From positions 569,501 to 633,500 of the forward strand of contig CAJNDS010002086.1 in NCBI GenBank assembly GCA_905221605.1: a stretch of DNA of 64,000 nucleotides, given 5' to 3'. The notes beneath the pieces are model-generated. The model was not told where the DNA came from. It made no database searches and was given only the letters and a program-made list of their open reading frames with translations. This stretch comes from Symbiodinium natans (taxonomy: Eukaryota > Sar > Dinophyceae > Suessiales > Symbiodiniaceae). Made by a program: the position numbers and the translations under genes. Below, one piece after another: positions 1 through 8,084 of the stretch (positions are counted from its first letter, which is position 1; every line of letters starts with the position of its first letter).

Positions 1-170
1 TTGAAGCTGTGCGTTTGCTGCAGGGACGGCTGTCTGCTGGAACGCAAACACTCCGTGGGCTCGGGGCCTGGAGACGTTGCGTTATCTGTGGCGCAATCAC
101 ATGGTATGGGCAGGGACTGATCCGCAAAAAGAAGCACAAGTAACGTGGTGTTCTCATGTTGGCAAGGCAC
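1..170 (-). CDS. 5' part of GRDP-like secreted protein, cut by window edge
   Basis: This is an exact copy of the first part of the reading frame at 3116-3285 on the minus strand. It encodes a hydrophobic stretch (LLVLLFAD) followed by a Cys/Pro/Ser-rich linker. The domain-coding part would lie left of the window. There is no in-frame ATG, only a GTG at the 5' end, so the true start or an upstream exon is unknown. It overlaps the end of the NTF2-like frame at 154 in another phase. Confidence 0.45.
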   Translation of the reverse strand, partial: MPCQHENTTLLVLLFADQSLPIPCDCATDNATSPGPEPTECLRSSRQPSLQQTHSF

Positions 171-666
171 TCGCCGCGAGGGCAGCTTCTTGCGACAGGA
201 GCAAGGTCTGACTCAGGCCGCTGTCGCCCAAGTCGGCCTTGTCGTTTTCCAGGGAACCTATCCAGACCTTGATGTCCTGGATCTTGCCATCGGGGTTCAC
301 CTCAAAAACCAGGACTCCCATGCGAGGGTGCATGTCGTTCTTAAGCTCGAGCATGAAGGCACCTCCGTCCACAGAAAGGAACTCTCGGGCCCCGCTGGCA
401 TGCTCGAAGTCCCGGAAGAAGTTCATCACGTCAGCCTTCCCAGTATGAATTTCGGGTTCAATGTCCATTTGCGACATCCGAAGCATGCGCACATCGTCCG
501 CCAGAAGCTCTTCCTTCGGCTCCGCGTTGAGGCTTTGCATCCAGGACTCCATGGCAGCCTTGGTCAAGGTGACGTCTGTCTCCCCGGCATCGACCAGCGC
601 CTCAAGTCTGGCGCACGACATGGCGCGACATGGCGCGACATGGCACGACATGGCACGACATGGCAC
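154..666 (-). CDS. NTF2/SnoaL-like domain, C-terminal part of a GRDP-like family protein
   Basis: The open frame encodes a helix (TLTKAAMESWMQSLNAEP), then strands such as GAREFLSVDGGAFMLELKND, VLVFEVNPDGKIQDIKVW and a final SLENDKADLGDSGL. That is the cone-shaped NTF2/SnoaL pattern of N-terminal helices and a curved sheet. It is clearly paralogous to the C-terminal half of the gene at 732-2223 (AREFLSVTPGAFAIETTKN, IFDIKIWMTSLRKDKEDLNDAGL). The first residues read through a 10-bp tandem repeat (611-670), so the exon probably starts at an acceptor just downstream, near 600. No signal peptide precedes it, so its N-terminal GRDP-like half must be elsewhere. Whether it belongs with the half-gene at 2728-3285 is unresolved. 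The stop is at the low-coordinate end. Function is unknown; NTF2-like folds bind small molecules or catalyse small reactions. Confidence 0.65.
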   Translation of the reverse strand: MPCRAMSCHVAPCRAMSCARLEALVDAGETDVTLTKAAMESWMQSLNAEPKEELLADDVRMLRMSQMDIEPEIHTGKADVMNFFRDFEHASGAREFLSVDGGAFMLELKNDMHPRMGVLVFEVNPDGKIQDIKVWIGSLENDKADLGDSGLSQTLLLSQEAALAASALPT

Positions 667-670
667 GACA
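611..670. repeat. 10-bp tandem repeat
   Basis: Six consecutive near-identical units (gcgcacgaca, tggcgcgaca x2, tggcacgaca x3) lie just upstream, on the minus strand, of the NTF2-like exon. They probably belong to its intron or 5' flank. Confidence 0.85.
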
Positions 671-731
671 GATTGTCAGAGAGATGCACGAAGCCGCACG
701 CTCAAGAGGTCTATGCAAGCCTATTCTAGAA

Positions 732-2223
732 TCAGCTTATGAGCCTCCGCGATTCAGCTGCTACTGAGATGCCGGCCTGCGATCCGTTGCCCAGAGTTGT
801 TAGCCCCGCGTCGTTCAAGTCCTCTTTGTCCTTTCTCAAGGAGGTCATCCAGATCTTGATGTCGAAGATCTGGCCTTGCGAGTTCACCTCGAAAACGTCA
901 GCCCCCATGCGCAGGTTCTTTGTCGTCTCGATGGCAAAGGCACCGGGGGTCACGGAAAGGAACTCGCGTGCGCTGTCGGCATGCCCATGCTGGTGGAAGA
1001 AGGACAGAGCTTCGATTCTGCCATCAAAGGTCGTGGCATTGGAGCTGTGTTGCGAAAGCACCATCAAATGGACATCCTCCGTCATGAGGTCCTCACGGAA
1101 GATCGACTTCTCGTTGATGTGGTCAAGCCACTGCTGCATGGTGGCAGCAGGGTCCATGCTCTGGGAGAGGCCGACGGCCTTTGCCGGCTGTTCCCAAACA
1201 AGTCGGTCTACCATGCCGAAGTAGTCGCAGATCTGCTGCTGCATCTGCTCCAGCCGACTGGCTTCCAAGTGCTGAGCAAGGGGGTCGTGTTCAAGCAAGT
1301 GGCCAAACACCTCACGGCAGTCCCGCTCGTACGTCTGTGTGAACCTGGGCTTCGGACTACCAAGGCTAGAAAACTGCAACCGACGAACGTCCGCCGGTCC
1401 GCGGACGTGTCGGCAGCTAACAGTTAGTAAGCCCACATGGTCAGGACAGGTGGCATGATGTGGGCTTGCCAGGCATCAACGACCATCTTGGGCGCGACCG
1501 GCGTCTCCCCCATGCCCATCAACACCAGGAACTTGCGGTACTCATCGGCGGCCCTCTTAGCAATCTTGGGCATGTAGTCCTTCTTCTTGACAAGGCGGGC
1601 GATGACAGCATCCAGGTCGAGGGCAGCGACCTTTTGCAAAAGCAGCTCGAACTTCGCCTTGCTCTCGCCCGCCAGAGGAGCTCCTGAGAAAAAATCTGAG
1701 AAGAAAGAACTCCTGAGCAGAATTTCGCAAAGGAAGAGAGCCGACTCCGGGCGACATGCAAAGTGCAAAAAACAAGCAGAAAAAATATTCAAGACAAAAC
1801 AGGCGGAGATGACAGGCGCAGGGCTCCTGTCGGTGTGCATTCAGAATCTCCTGGAGGCACCAGCTCCTTTGACTCCTTTGACTGGGCGAGGAAGGCCAGG
1901 AGATCTCCGTGCTCCTTCTGCATCTTTTCCCTCTTCTGCATCTTTTTGTTCATCTTGTTGCTCATCTTCTTGTTCATCTTCTTGTTCATCTTGTTCGGTG
2001 GAATCTCTGGCTCCGCAACCTCGGCCTCGCCAAGCGTCGCCTTCGTGGGCAGCATCGCCTTCTGGGAGGAACGCTGGATGAGGCTCCCAGACTGGCACTG
2101 TTCGGACTGTTCGGACTCGGCTTGCATCCCAGACGTCCCGGTCGCATCTGTCGCCACCGGCTGGGATCCAGCAGAAGCCCCTAAAGAAAGGGACAAGAAA
2201 GCCACGAGGCACACAGCCTTCAT
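732..2223 (-). CDS. Secreted protein: signal peptide + GRDP-like (DUF1399-type) domain + NTF2/SnoaL-like domain
   Basis: Exons read on the minus strand. Exon 1 starts at ATG 2223 and encodes a signal peptide (MKAVCLVAFLSLSLGASAGS), then an acidic Ser/Gln stretch and a Lys/Met-rich NKKM repeat, ending near 1850. Exon 2 runs from about 1683 (acceptor CTCAG|GAG) to about 1452 and encodes FELLLQKVAALDLDAVIARL...DEYRKFLVLM...VVDAWQAHIM. Exon 3 runs from about 1344 (CCCAG|GTT) to a TGA at 732-734 and encodes TYERDCREVFGHLLEHDP...QICDYFGMVDRLVW and a complete NTF2/SnoaL-like domain. The DAWQAHI...Y..DC...FG..LEHDP signature matches the plant GRDP-like/DUF1399 pattern (WH.H...Y..DC..FG...HD), with His replaced by Gln in WQAH. 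Splice sites were inferred from continuity with the paralogue at 2728-3285, which lacks the second intron. The protein is probably secreted or vacuolar; its function is unknown. Confidence 0.72.
1909..2012 (-). other. Lys/Met-rich low-complexity segment of exon 1
   Basis: Repeated NKKM codons (NKMNKKMNKKM and similar) produce a CTTCTTGTTCATCTT-type tandem DNA repeat inside exon 1 of the secreted protein. It keeps the reading frame. Confidence 0.6.
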
Positions 2224-2613
2224 GGCAATGCAAAGCTATCCAAGGTGGATGCACGGTAAGTACGAGGGAGATGATCACTCAATGCTCGAGCCGTGATGAG
2301 CAGACGGCATCGCTGAAGATTGGAGCCAGGTTGACACCTCGCGGACAGCTGCCTCGCCGCAAGCACATGTTTGGACTGTTCGGGTGGGGTTTGGGACGTT
2401 TCCATGGGTTTCCAGTCGTCTCACGTCTCTCCATGCCTCTCCCACATCTCGCGGTTCTGCGCTCTGTTTTGCTCTCCCGGTCCCGCTGGCTCCAGGCAGA
2501 TCTGGAAACTTATGAAACTTGAAAGAAACTCAAAGGCTCTTGAAACGGCATATACTGCAGAAACTTTGGGCCACAGGGGAAACAGGACTCTCAGAGGCAC
2601 GGGCTCAGCAGCA

Positions 2614-2727
2614 TCAGCAGCCACTGCTCGGGGGCGGGCTCGGGCTCGGTGGGGGGCTCGGAGCGCAGGAACAGCCACAGCTGCAGCCGCAAGCGCAGCC
2701 GCAGCCGCAGGCGCAAAGGCACAGGGC
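2614..2727. repeat. GC-rich low-complexity DNA (CAGCCG-type)
   Basis: Degenerate gcagccgcaggcg and ggctcggg runs follow the 3' end of the GRDP-like exon. Translated, they give Cys/Gly then Pro/Ser runs, which are not credible protein. The rest down to 2224, the start of the next gene, shows nothing further. Confidence 0.6.
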
Positions 2728-3285
2728 GACGTCTTCCTTGGACCACACGGCTTCGTTGACGCGACCATAGAAGTCGCAGAGCTGCATCTTGGTCTGTAAG
2801 AACATGTCGTCCATGGAGGATTTCTGTGCTGTCATGCCCTGCTGGTCCAGGAGAAGGTTGGCCGGCTCGTGATGGAGGACGTGGCCGAACAGCGCCCGTG
2901 TGTCAGCCTGGTACTTCTTGGTATTCAGGATGTGGGCATGCCACGCATCATCCACCTGCTGCGAAGGCACAGGGTTCAGGCCGGCACCCACCAGGGTCAA
3001 GTACTTTCGGTACTCTTCCGCAAGGCTTGCTGCCTTGCTGGGCGAGTAGCCATCCTTCCCGAGAACGGCTACCACAGCGTTGAGGTCAAGCGCTTTCACC
3101 TTCTCGGCAGCTGTCTTGAAGCTGTGCGTTTGCTGCAGGGACGGCTGTCTGCTGGAACGCAAACACTCCGTGGGCTCGGGGCCTGGAGACGTTGCGTTAT
3201 CTGTGGCGCAATCACATGGTATGGGCAGGGACTGATCCGCAAAAAGAAGCACAAGTAACGTGGTGTTCTCATGTTGGCAAGGCAC
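2728..3285 (-). CDS. GRDP-like (DUF1399-type) domain, N-terminal half of a paralogue
   Basis: The frame encodes KTAAEKVKALDLNAVVAVL, SLAEEYRKYLTLVGAGLNP, VDDAWHAHILNTKKYQADTR, ALFGHVLHHEPANLLLDQQG and LCDFYGRVNEAVWSK in one uninterrupted exon. WHAHIL...Y...FGH..HHEP is the GRDP-like/DUF1399 signature, here with the canonical WH.H. The neighbouring paralogue at 732-2223 has an intron right after the WQAHIM motif that is absent here. After the VNEAVWSK motif the frame enters a GC-rich Cys/Gly/Pro low-complexity stretch (2614-2720), so the exon probably ends near 2730-2740. The expected NTF2-like half does not follow; the complete secreted-protein gene starts at 2223 instead. The 5' end has a hydrophobic LLVLLFA run but only GTG in frame. 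Confidence 0.68.
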
Positions 3286-3460
3286 TCGCCGCGAGGGCAG
3301 CTTCTTGCGACAGGAGCAAGGTCTGACTCAGGCCGCTGTCGCCCAAGTCGGCCTTGTCGTTTTCCAGGGAACCTATCCAGACCTTGATGTCCTGGATCTT
3401 GCCATCGGGGTTCACCTCAAAAACCAGGACTCCCATGCGAGGGTGCATGTCGTTCTTAAG
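3116..3460. repeat. Exact 345-bp copy of 1-345, ending at the sequencing gap
   Basis: Positions 3116-3460 repeat positions 1-345 base for base at an offset of 3115. The match ends exactly where the run of N begins. It is either a tandem-array unit of about 3.1 kb or the same genomic end placed twice by the assembler. Confidence 0.95.
3269..3460 (-). CDS. NTF2/SnoaL-like C-terminus, truncated by the gap
   Basis: This is the second copy of the C-terminal residues of the 154-666 frame (VLVFEVNPDGKIQDIKVW ... stop). Its upstream part is lost in the N run. Confidence 0.6.
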   Translation of the reverse strand, partial: LKNDMHPRMGVLVFEVNPDGKIQDIKVWIGSLENDKADLGDSGLSQTLLLSQEAALAASALPT

Positions 3461-3560
3461 NNNNNNNNNNNNNNNNNNNNNNNNNNNNNNNNNNNNNNNN
3501 NNNNNNNNNNNNNNNNNNNNNNNNNNNNNNNNNNNNNNNNNNNNNNNNNNNNNNNNNNNN
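3461..3560. other. Assembly gap, 100 N
   Basis: Exactly 100 N, a conventional placeholder length, immediately followed by a 10-G run and G-rich sequence (3561-3587). Gap size and linkage are therefore not measured. Confidence 0.97.
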
Positions 3561-4000
3561 GGGGGGGGGGTGGGGTGGAGGGGGGTTTGCCTTGCTATAG
3601 TTTCCAACTTCCAACTCTTTTTCCGCACTCAATTTCAGCCAGCGCGTTTATCGCCTGCACTTCTTATACCAACTTCCTCCCAACCCAATTATTCATCTTA
3701 CGAAACTGCTTACCGGATTCCGGCATCTTTGCGTTGCAGCTTCATAAGAGCGGAAGCGATGACATATGTAGGTTGGTTAATGTGTCTGATAGACGGCATA
3801 GTCCCATTGAGATCCCAAGCCGGGATCAAATTTCGCTCTTTTGCTTTCGCGGGCTGTTTGCTTTCGCGGGCTGTTGATGGGTTTCTTATAGTGTCCGGCA
3901 ATTTCGGTGGGGTGATGGTTGGCCCAAGCTGCGTAACATGCACTGATTGTAAATCAATCTGTATCGACCCTGCACATGTCGCTGTGCCTGGGACAGCAGG
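3561..4000. other. Unassigned spacer right of the gap
   Basis: A G-rich start is followed by A/T-richer sequence with no convincing coding segment. A short tandem duplication of tttgctttcgcgggctgt lies near 3838-3873. Confidence 0.5.
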
Positions 4001-4002
4001 AG

Positions 4003-4045
4003 TTTAGGGTTTAGGGTTGAGGGTTTAGGGTTTAGGGTTTAGGGC
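4003..4045 (+). repeat. Interstitial telomeric array (TTTAGGG), first in window
   Basis: About six units including a TTGAGGG variant. It marks the left edge of the array-rich part of the window. Confidence 0.9.
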
Positions 4046-4210
4046 GAGAGGAGAGACGAAACAGTTTGAAAGTTTGAAACAAGGAATTCCGGCAAGTGAC
4101 ATCGGCGCCATGCTCGGAACCATGTGCGGATGTTCAATAACCTGGCAGGATAGACCGTGCAGTCGGGACAGTCCTGACTGAGCTCTAGCCTTTGAAGCAG
4201 AAGCCGATAT

Positions 4211-4306
4211 GGGGGTTTACGAAAAATAGGGGACCCCCAATATAGAAGAGTAGGATCCCCGTATAATAGGGACCCCAAAACAGGTACCCCCAATTTCGAA
4301 AACCTC
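4211..4306. mobile_element. Palindromic MITE-like element, family 1
   Basis: About 95 bp with near-inverted ends (GGGGTTTACGAAAAATAGGG ... CCCCAATTTCGAAAACC) and internal GGATCC. Related copies lie near 6775, 7970, 13754, 35506, 38543, 40494 and 60612. No coding capacity; non-autonomous. Confidence 0.7.
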
Positions 4307-4355
4307 ATATGTCCCTAAACCCTAAGCCCGAAACCCTAAACCCTAAACCCTACAG

Positions 4356-4424
4356 CGACCCTTAAGCTCGGCAAGGCTTTGTGGAACCATCAAGTTCATC
4401 GGCACCACAGAGTTTGCGGCAGGC
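4356..4424 (+). CDS. CAP-Gly domain exon 1 (N-terminal third)
   Basis: After a TACAG acceptor the frame reads LSSARLCGTIKFIGTTEFA then AG, the start of a CAP-Gly domain (R..GT..F.G.T.FA.G.W.G). It is followed directly by GAGCC, a GA-type donor, so that the next exon resumes with EWMGIELDEK. The exon sits between telomeric arrays at 4316-4352 and 4467-4582. Confidence 0.8.
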
Positions 4425-4638
4425 GAGCCTAGGCTCAGCAGACTGCATGCTTCAGGTTGGCAGTAGGGTTCGGGTTTAGGGTTTGAGGGTTTAGGGTTTA
4501 GGGTTCATAGTTTATAGTTTATAGTTTATAGGGGTTTGGGTTTCGAGTTTGAGGGTTTAGGGTGTTGGGTTTTGGGTTTCATGGCTATTTGAGTGCGGCC
4601 TTGGATTCGTTGAAGCAGCCACCAAAGTGAAAACTAAG
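4425..4638 (+). other. CAP-Gly intron 1 containing a degenerate telomeric array
   Basis: A 214-nt intron with GA...AG ends inferred from perfect domain continuity (FAAG|EWMG). About half of it (4467-4582) is degenerate TTTAGGG/TTTATAG repeat. Confidence 0.7.
4467..4582 (+). repeat. Degenerate telomeric array with TTTATAG units
   Basis: TTTAGGG units mixed with TTTGAGGG and three TTTATAG units, entirely inside CAP-Gly intron 1. Confidence 0.85.
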
Positions 4639-4668
4639 GAATGGATGGGCATCGAACTAGACGAGAAG
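4639..4668 (+). CDS. CAP-Gly domain exon 2, a 30-nt micro-exon
   Basis: The acceptor CTAAG|GAA gives EWMGIELDEK, the WVGVELDEP core of CAP-Gly, then a GC donor (AAG|GCTGTCC). Reading upstream of the acceptor (AATKVKTK) does not fit the domain, which supports a 30-nt exon. Confidence 0.78.
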
Positions 4669-4712
4669 GCTGTCCAGGGGTTCAGCTGTCTTCACCGGCG
4701 AATAGTCGTCCT

Positions 4713-4822
4713 AGGTAGGATGAGGGGGACCCTTAAAAGGGAACCCTTCTGAACCCTCTTCTGGCTCTCTTAAACAGGACCCTATTCAGAGGGTCTGTAT
4801 CCCCAAGGGTCCCCCTACTTGT
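4713..4822. mobile_element. Palindromic element inside CAP-Gly intron 2
   Basis: The ends GGATGAGGGGGACCCTT and AAGGGTCCCCCTACTT are near inverse complements, enclosing about 75 bp with no coding capacity. Confidence 0.6.
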
Positions 4823-4923
4823 ATCCACTAAGTCGTGCTTTCAGCTGTCCGACATGAAGTCTCGCTCTCGCTCTCGGGTCTGTCGCTCTCACCTTCCCTC
4901 CGTCCCTCTTCCTCATGGTCTAA

Positions 4924-4961
4924 GCCCTAAACCCTAAACCCTAAACCCTAAACCCTAAGCT
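4924..4961 (-). repeat. Telomeric array (CCCTAAA) in CAP-Gly intron 2
   Basis: About five units in the opposite orientation to the larger array of the same intron (5133-5265). Confidence 0.9.
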
Positions 4962-5132
4962 TCATGCGCAGAGATCCTTCGACCTATCCTTCTGGTACAT
5001 GCCTTTGTTCAGTCCTCCAAGCGTACTCTCTTTTGGGCCTCCTTCGTAAGGACCCTGATGTTTCTGTCCAGTCCTCGCAAAAAACATTCAGACAGCAGTT
5101 GGGCTTGCAAAGCAGATTCGAAAGGAGGTTGA

Positions 5133-5265
5133 GTTTAGGGTTTAGGGTTTAGGGTTTAGGGTTTAGGGTTTAGGGTTTAGGGTTTAGGGTTTAGGGTTTA
5201 GGGTTTAGGGTTTAGGGTTTAGGGTTTAGGGTTTAGGGTTTAGGGTTTAGGGTTTAGGGTTTAGG
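5133..5265 (+). repeat. Telomeric array (TTTAGGG)x19 in CAP-Gly intron 2
   Basis: About nineteen nearly perfect units, ending 15 nt before the acceptor of CAP-Gly exon 3. AGGTTG occurs at both array edges. Confidence 0.95.
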
Positions 5266-5280
5266 TTGCCTGGACGCCAG

Positions 5281-5379
5281 GCTGGCAAAAACAATGGCTG
5301 CGTCAAGGGCAAAGCCTACTTTGACTGCAAGCCAGATCATGGCCTCTTCGTCAGGCCAACAGCTGTTACCAAGATCGGC
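5281..5379 (+). CDS. CAP-Gly domain exon 3 (GKNNG motif and C-terminal part)
   Basis: The acceptor CGCCAG|GCT gives AGKNNGCVKGKAYFDC and then KPDHGLFVRPTAVTKIG. GKN(D/N)G is the tubulin/EB tail-binding signature of CAP-Gly and GLFV.P its conserved end. With exons 1 and 2 this completes a domain of normal length (about 66 residues). The same AGGCTG hexamer occurs at both edges of intron 2 (4669-5280), typical of inserted dinoflagellate introns. Confidence 0.85.
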
Positions 5380-5981
5380 CCAGCCAGAAGAAGGCTCCTT
5401 TGAACTCCATGGAATGCTTTTTTGGGGTATTTTCAGGAGGCCCGGGCCGATATCATTGCGTGAACTGCAAGTCATTCAACCCGAACGGTATAAACGATCA
5501 TACTCTTCCATCGAGCCAGTAGAATGCGCTGCGTTTTCTGCCTACGCGGGGTGGAAAGACAAACAGCTCGTCAGCTACTGTATCAGGAAGACTGCCTTGC
5601 CTTTCTAGTTTACCGGAAGCCACCCTCTCTCATATGCAAAGGTCTGATGCGGTTCCAGACGCTTCACTGCAGCCACCACGGACCTTGCAACCTTCTGTCC
5701 CTGCGCCGACCAAGAGCCCATTCCTGGCTGTGCAGTCGCAGCCCGCTGCTTGGCAACGGAACCGACAACTGACCGTCCTTCAGTCCGAAGCCGTTTCAAG
5801 GCCCTTAAAGGCAAGGAACGCTTGCACAAGACCTACAGCTCCAACAGACCTCTATCTCATAGACTCCAATGTAGGTGTTCCCTATGGACCTGCACAGTCT
5901 TGCAGGGCTCCACCAGCCAAGGCATCACCGGCCAGGCGCACCAGCAGCAGAGTGGAAGGGGACCGGAGCCGAGAAATCCAG

Positions 5982-6126
5982 AAGGCCAGCGTGCAACTGG
6001 AACTGGCGCAGGCCATGGAGGACCACGATGTGGAGACCATTCGTAGGTTGCTGCCGGTGGCAAGCAATCTCGGTCTCCCCCGAGAAGAGATCGCAGGGGC
6101 CAAGCGCATCTTGAGCTGGGAGCTCC
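5982..6126 (+). CDS. Helical-repeat exon (LELAQAMEDHDVETIRRLLP)
   Basis: The frame encodes KASVQLELAQAMEDHDVETI then RRLLPVASNLGLPREEIAGA and KRILSWELR. This resembles the A..LA....D...LR..L..A...GL...E...A...L helical hairpins common in dinoflagellate proteins. The acceptor is ATCCAG|AAG and the frame breaks soon after 6129. Open reading upstream to 5634 is less protein-like. Confidence 0.55.
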
Positions 6127-6506
6127 GGCTGACTTTGCACCTGAGGATGTTCTGCAGCGTTTTTTTTGTTTTAAGTGTCGAATTCAAAGCTCACCTACGT
6201 ATCATCGCCGACAGACGGCCTGACCTTCGACAGAAGGGAGGAACCAGAAGGAAGCACTCGGAGCAGCATGAGCGGCACTGCACGCTCATCAACCGCAATC
6301 GAAGTCGATTCTGCAGCAGTTCCAGGCAATCTGCACTCAAGTGCTGATCAGGTCTCGCCTCCACTCGAGCTCATCTATCGGTTTATGGTTTTTAGGAAGA
6401 GTAGTATACCGCAAACTGAACAGCACTGTCGGCTTATGGTTTTGGTTTTAGGAAGAGTAGTATGACGCAAACTTAACAGCAGCCAAGGCACAACGAAGTT
6501 GACGCC

Positions 6507-6629
6507 ATGAGCGCATCTGTCTCGCAACTGGCACGGTCAGTGGCTTTGTTGGAGGCTGCGCCGCCGAGGGCAAAGGCAGATGCAAGCTCAGCCATCAGTA
6601 GGCTCGGACAGGAGCTCGAACAGAGGGTG
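6507..6629 (+). CDS. Coiled-coil exon
   Basis: The frame encodes MSASVSQLARSVALLEAAPP then RAKADASSAISRLGQELEQR, with Leu/Ala spacing compatible with a coiled coil. The acceptor may be GGTCAG at 6540. It is followed by a palindromic element and a T-run/G-run. Confidence 0.45.
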
Positions 6630-6710
6630 TCTTGTACTATTTGCTTAAGAACCCCAAAGGAATAAGCAACAATAATCCCTATACTACCCTTGTAAGGAAG
6701 AGTTTTTTGT

Positions 6711-6742
6711 TTTTTTTTTTTTTTTGGGGGGGGGGGGGGGGG
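6711..6742. repeat. T-run joined to G-run
   Basis: About 15 T directly followed by about 17 G. A second T-run/G-run junction of the same make-up lies at 34923-34949. Confidence 0.9.
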
Positions 6743-6769
6743 TTCTTAAGCAATTAGTAGTCTCGGGAA

Positions 6770-6848
6770 CGAATAGGAGGATTAGGGGTACCTTATTGGG
6801 GTCCTTATTATAAGGGGATCCTCCTTTAGGGTCGTAAACCCCCCAATA
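6770..6848. mobile_element. Palindromic MITE-like element, family 1
   Basis: Carries ATTAGGGGTACCTTATTGGG, GGGGATCCTCC and GTCGTAAACCCCCC, the family 1 end and centre motifs, in the reverse orientation to the 4211 copy. Confidence 0.6.
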
Positions 6849-6889
6849 TATTTTGAGAATCCTCATGTCATAGCGGCGTAGGGGTCCAG

Positions 6890-7330
6890 GTTTTGGGATC
6901 CAGAGCGCAAAGCCTTTGAAGCTTTAATGGGCCCTTCCAAGGTATGGCAGAGCCTCGAGAGCAAGATCCATCAAATAGTTGATGGTACTCTTTCGAGGGC
7001 AGCGAAACAGGCATCTTCACATCCGCTGGAAGCATACAACTTCGACCATTTCGATCTCAACGGCGACGGGATTGTTACCAGAGAGGTCTTTGAAGAGGCT
7101 CGCCGCAAGATTCTGGCAGGGGCAGGCCAGGCTGCTGCGCCCGTCCGCAGCAGCGGAGCGACTGCAGCAGCAGCTTGCAAGTTCGAGAACGACCCTGTCA
7201 AAGAGAAGGCGCCGCAGGCCTACATGCGACATCTCTATTGCCAAGCAGCCAGGCGCTTGCGTGCGCTGGCACGCGGCCAGGACTACGAAGCCGCAAGATG
7301 TGTGGTCAGGCACTTGCTGCGCACGGGTAT
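6890..7330 (+). CDS. EF-hand containing exon, loop position 12 substituted
   Basis: The frame starts after a GTCCAG acceptor or at ATG 6927 and encodes WDPERKAFEALMGPSKVWQS, an alpha-helical lead, then FDHFDLNGDGIVTREVFEEA, an EF-hand. In the 12-residue loop D1, N3, D5, G6 and V8 fit, but position 12, normally the bidentate Glu, is Val, so calcium affinity is probably weak. Downstream the same frame gives YMRHLYCQAARRLRALARG and AARCVVRHLLR, a basic helical segment, before running into a telomeric array at 7384. It could belong to the CAP-Gly gene or a separate calcium-sensor gene. Confidence 0.62.
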
Positions 7331-7383
7331 GCAGCGACTCAGACCTGGGGCATGTTGTTTTACATTTGCATTCGCTCTTCCAA

Positions 7384-7555
7384 ACCCCTAAACCCTAAAC
7401 CGTAAGCCCTAAACCCTAAACCCTAAACCCTAAACCCTAAACCCTAAACCCTAAGGCCCTAAACCCTAAACCCTAAACCCTAAACCCTAAACCCTAAACC
7501 CTAAACCCTAAACCCTAAACCCTAAACCCTAAACCCTAACCCTAAACCCTAAACC
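7384..7555 (-). repeat. Telomeric array (CCCTAAA), about 24 units
   Basis: Long, nearly perfect array with a few single-base variants, lying between the EF-hand exon and the next plus-strand exon. Confidence 0.95.
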
Positions 7556-7598
7556 TCCGGGAATCCAAGGAGAGCTTGCCTGGCCGGATCAACACCAG

Positions 7599-7681
7599 AG
7601 GCGTTGGTTGAGGCGAGGCGGGACATCGCTGCAATCCGGGCATCGAAGCAGAGGAGCCTCGCTCTTATGTTGAGAGCCTAA
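7599..7681 (+). CDS. Short helical exon ending in stop
   Basis: After ACACCAG the frame reads EALVEARRDIAAIRASKQRS then LALMLRA and TAA, consistent with a terminal coding exon. A short telomeric array (7686-7715) follows directly. Confidence 0.45.
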
Positions 7682-7969
7682 AAGATTTAGGGTTTAGGGT
7701 TTAGGGTTTAGGGCCTGAAGAGATTTTTCCTGGGACCCTCTTTACCTACAGTTTTATGGCTCTACCTACTCATTATAAGGCAAGTGACTACTAAATCCGC
7801 GCCTGGCTAGATGGGTGGGAATGCGGGGGTTTGGAGCTGGGGGCCCACGGAATGGATGGGTGGTGCCTTCCAAATCTTTACGTCTACGCCTCTGCTGTTT
7901 GGGGCATGCGCTGGTGCAAATACGCCAGCGTATGTATGTAATTACAGCCACCTCAAAATCGACAATTGG

Positions 7970-8060
7970 GCGTTTACGATATTAGGGGAACCTTATTGAA
8001 GTCCTTACTATAAGGGGGATCCTTCTTCTTGGGGGGTCCCTTATTATCGTAAGCCCCCAA
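7970..8060. mobile_element. Palindromic MITE-like element, family 1
   Basis: GTTTACGATATTAGGGGAAC at one end and ATTATCGTAAGCCCCC at the other are near inverse complements, with GGGGGATCCTTC in the centre. Confidence 0.65.
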
Positions 8061-8084
8061 TGGGCCTCAGCATGCAAAGCTTAG

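Noticed and set aside
145-742. Plus-strand open frames over the NTF2-like exon (and their copies at 3260-3600)
   Set aside because: The minus strand carries clear homology to the neighbouring paralogue. The plus frames are shadows, and one runs through the N gap.
5133-5265. True chromosome end or fusion point
   Set aside because: The arrays are short, in both orientations, flanked by single-copy exons on both sides and repeated about a hundred times, so no one array marks a chromosome terminus.
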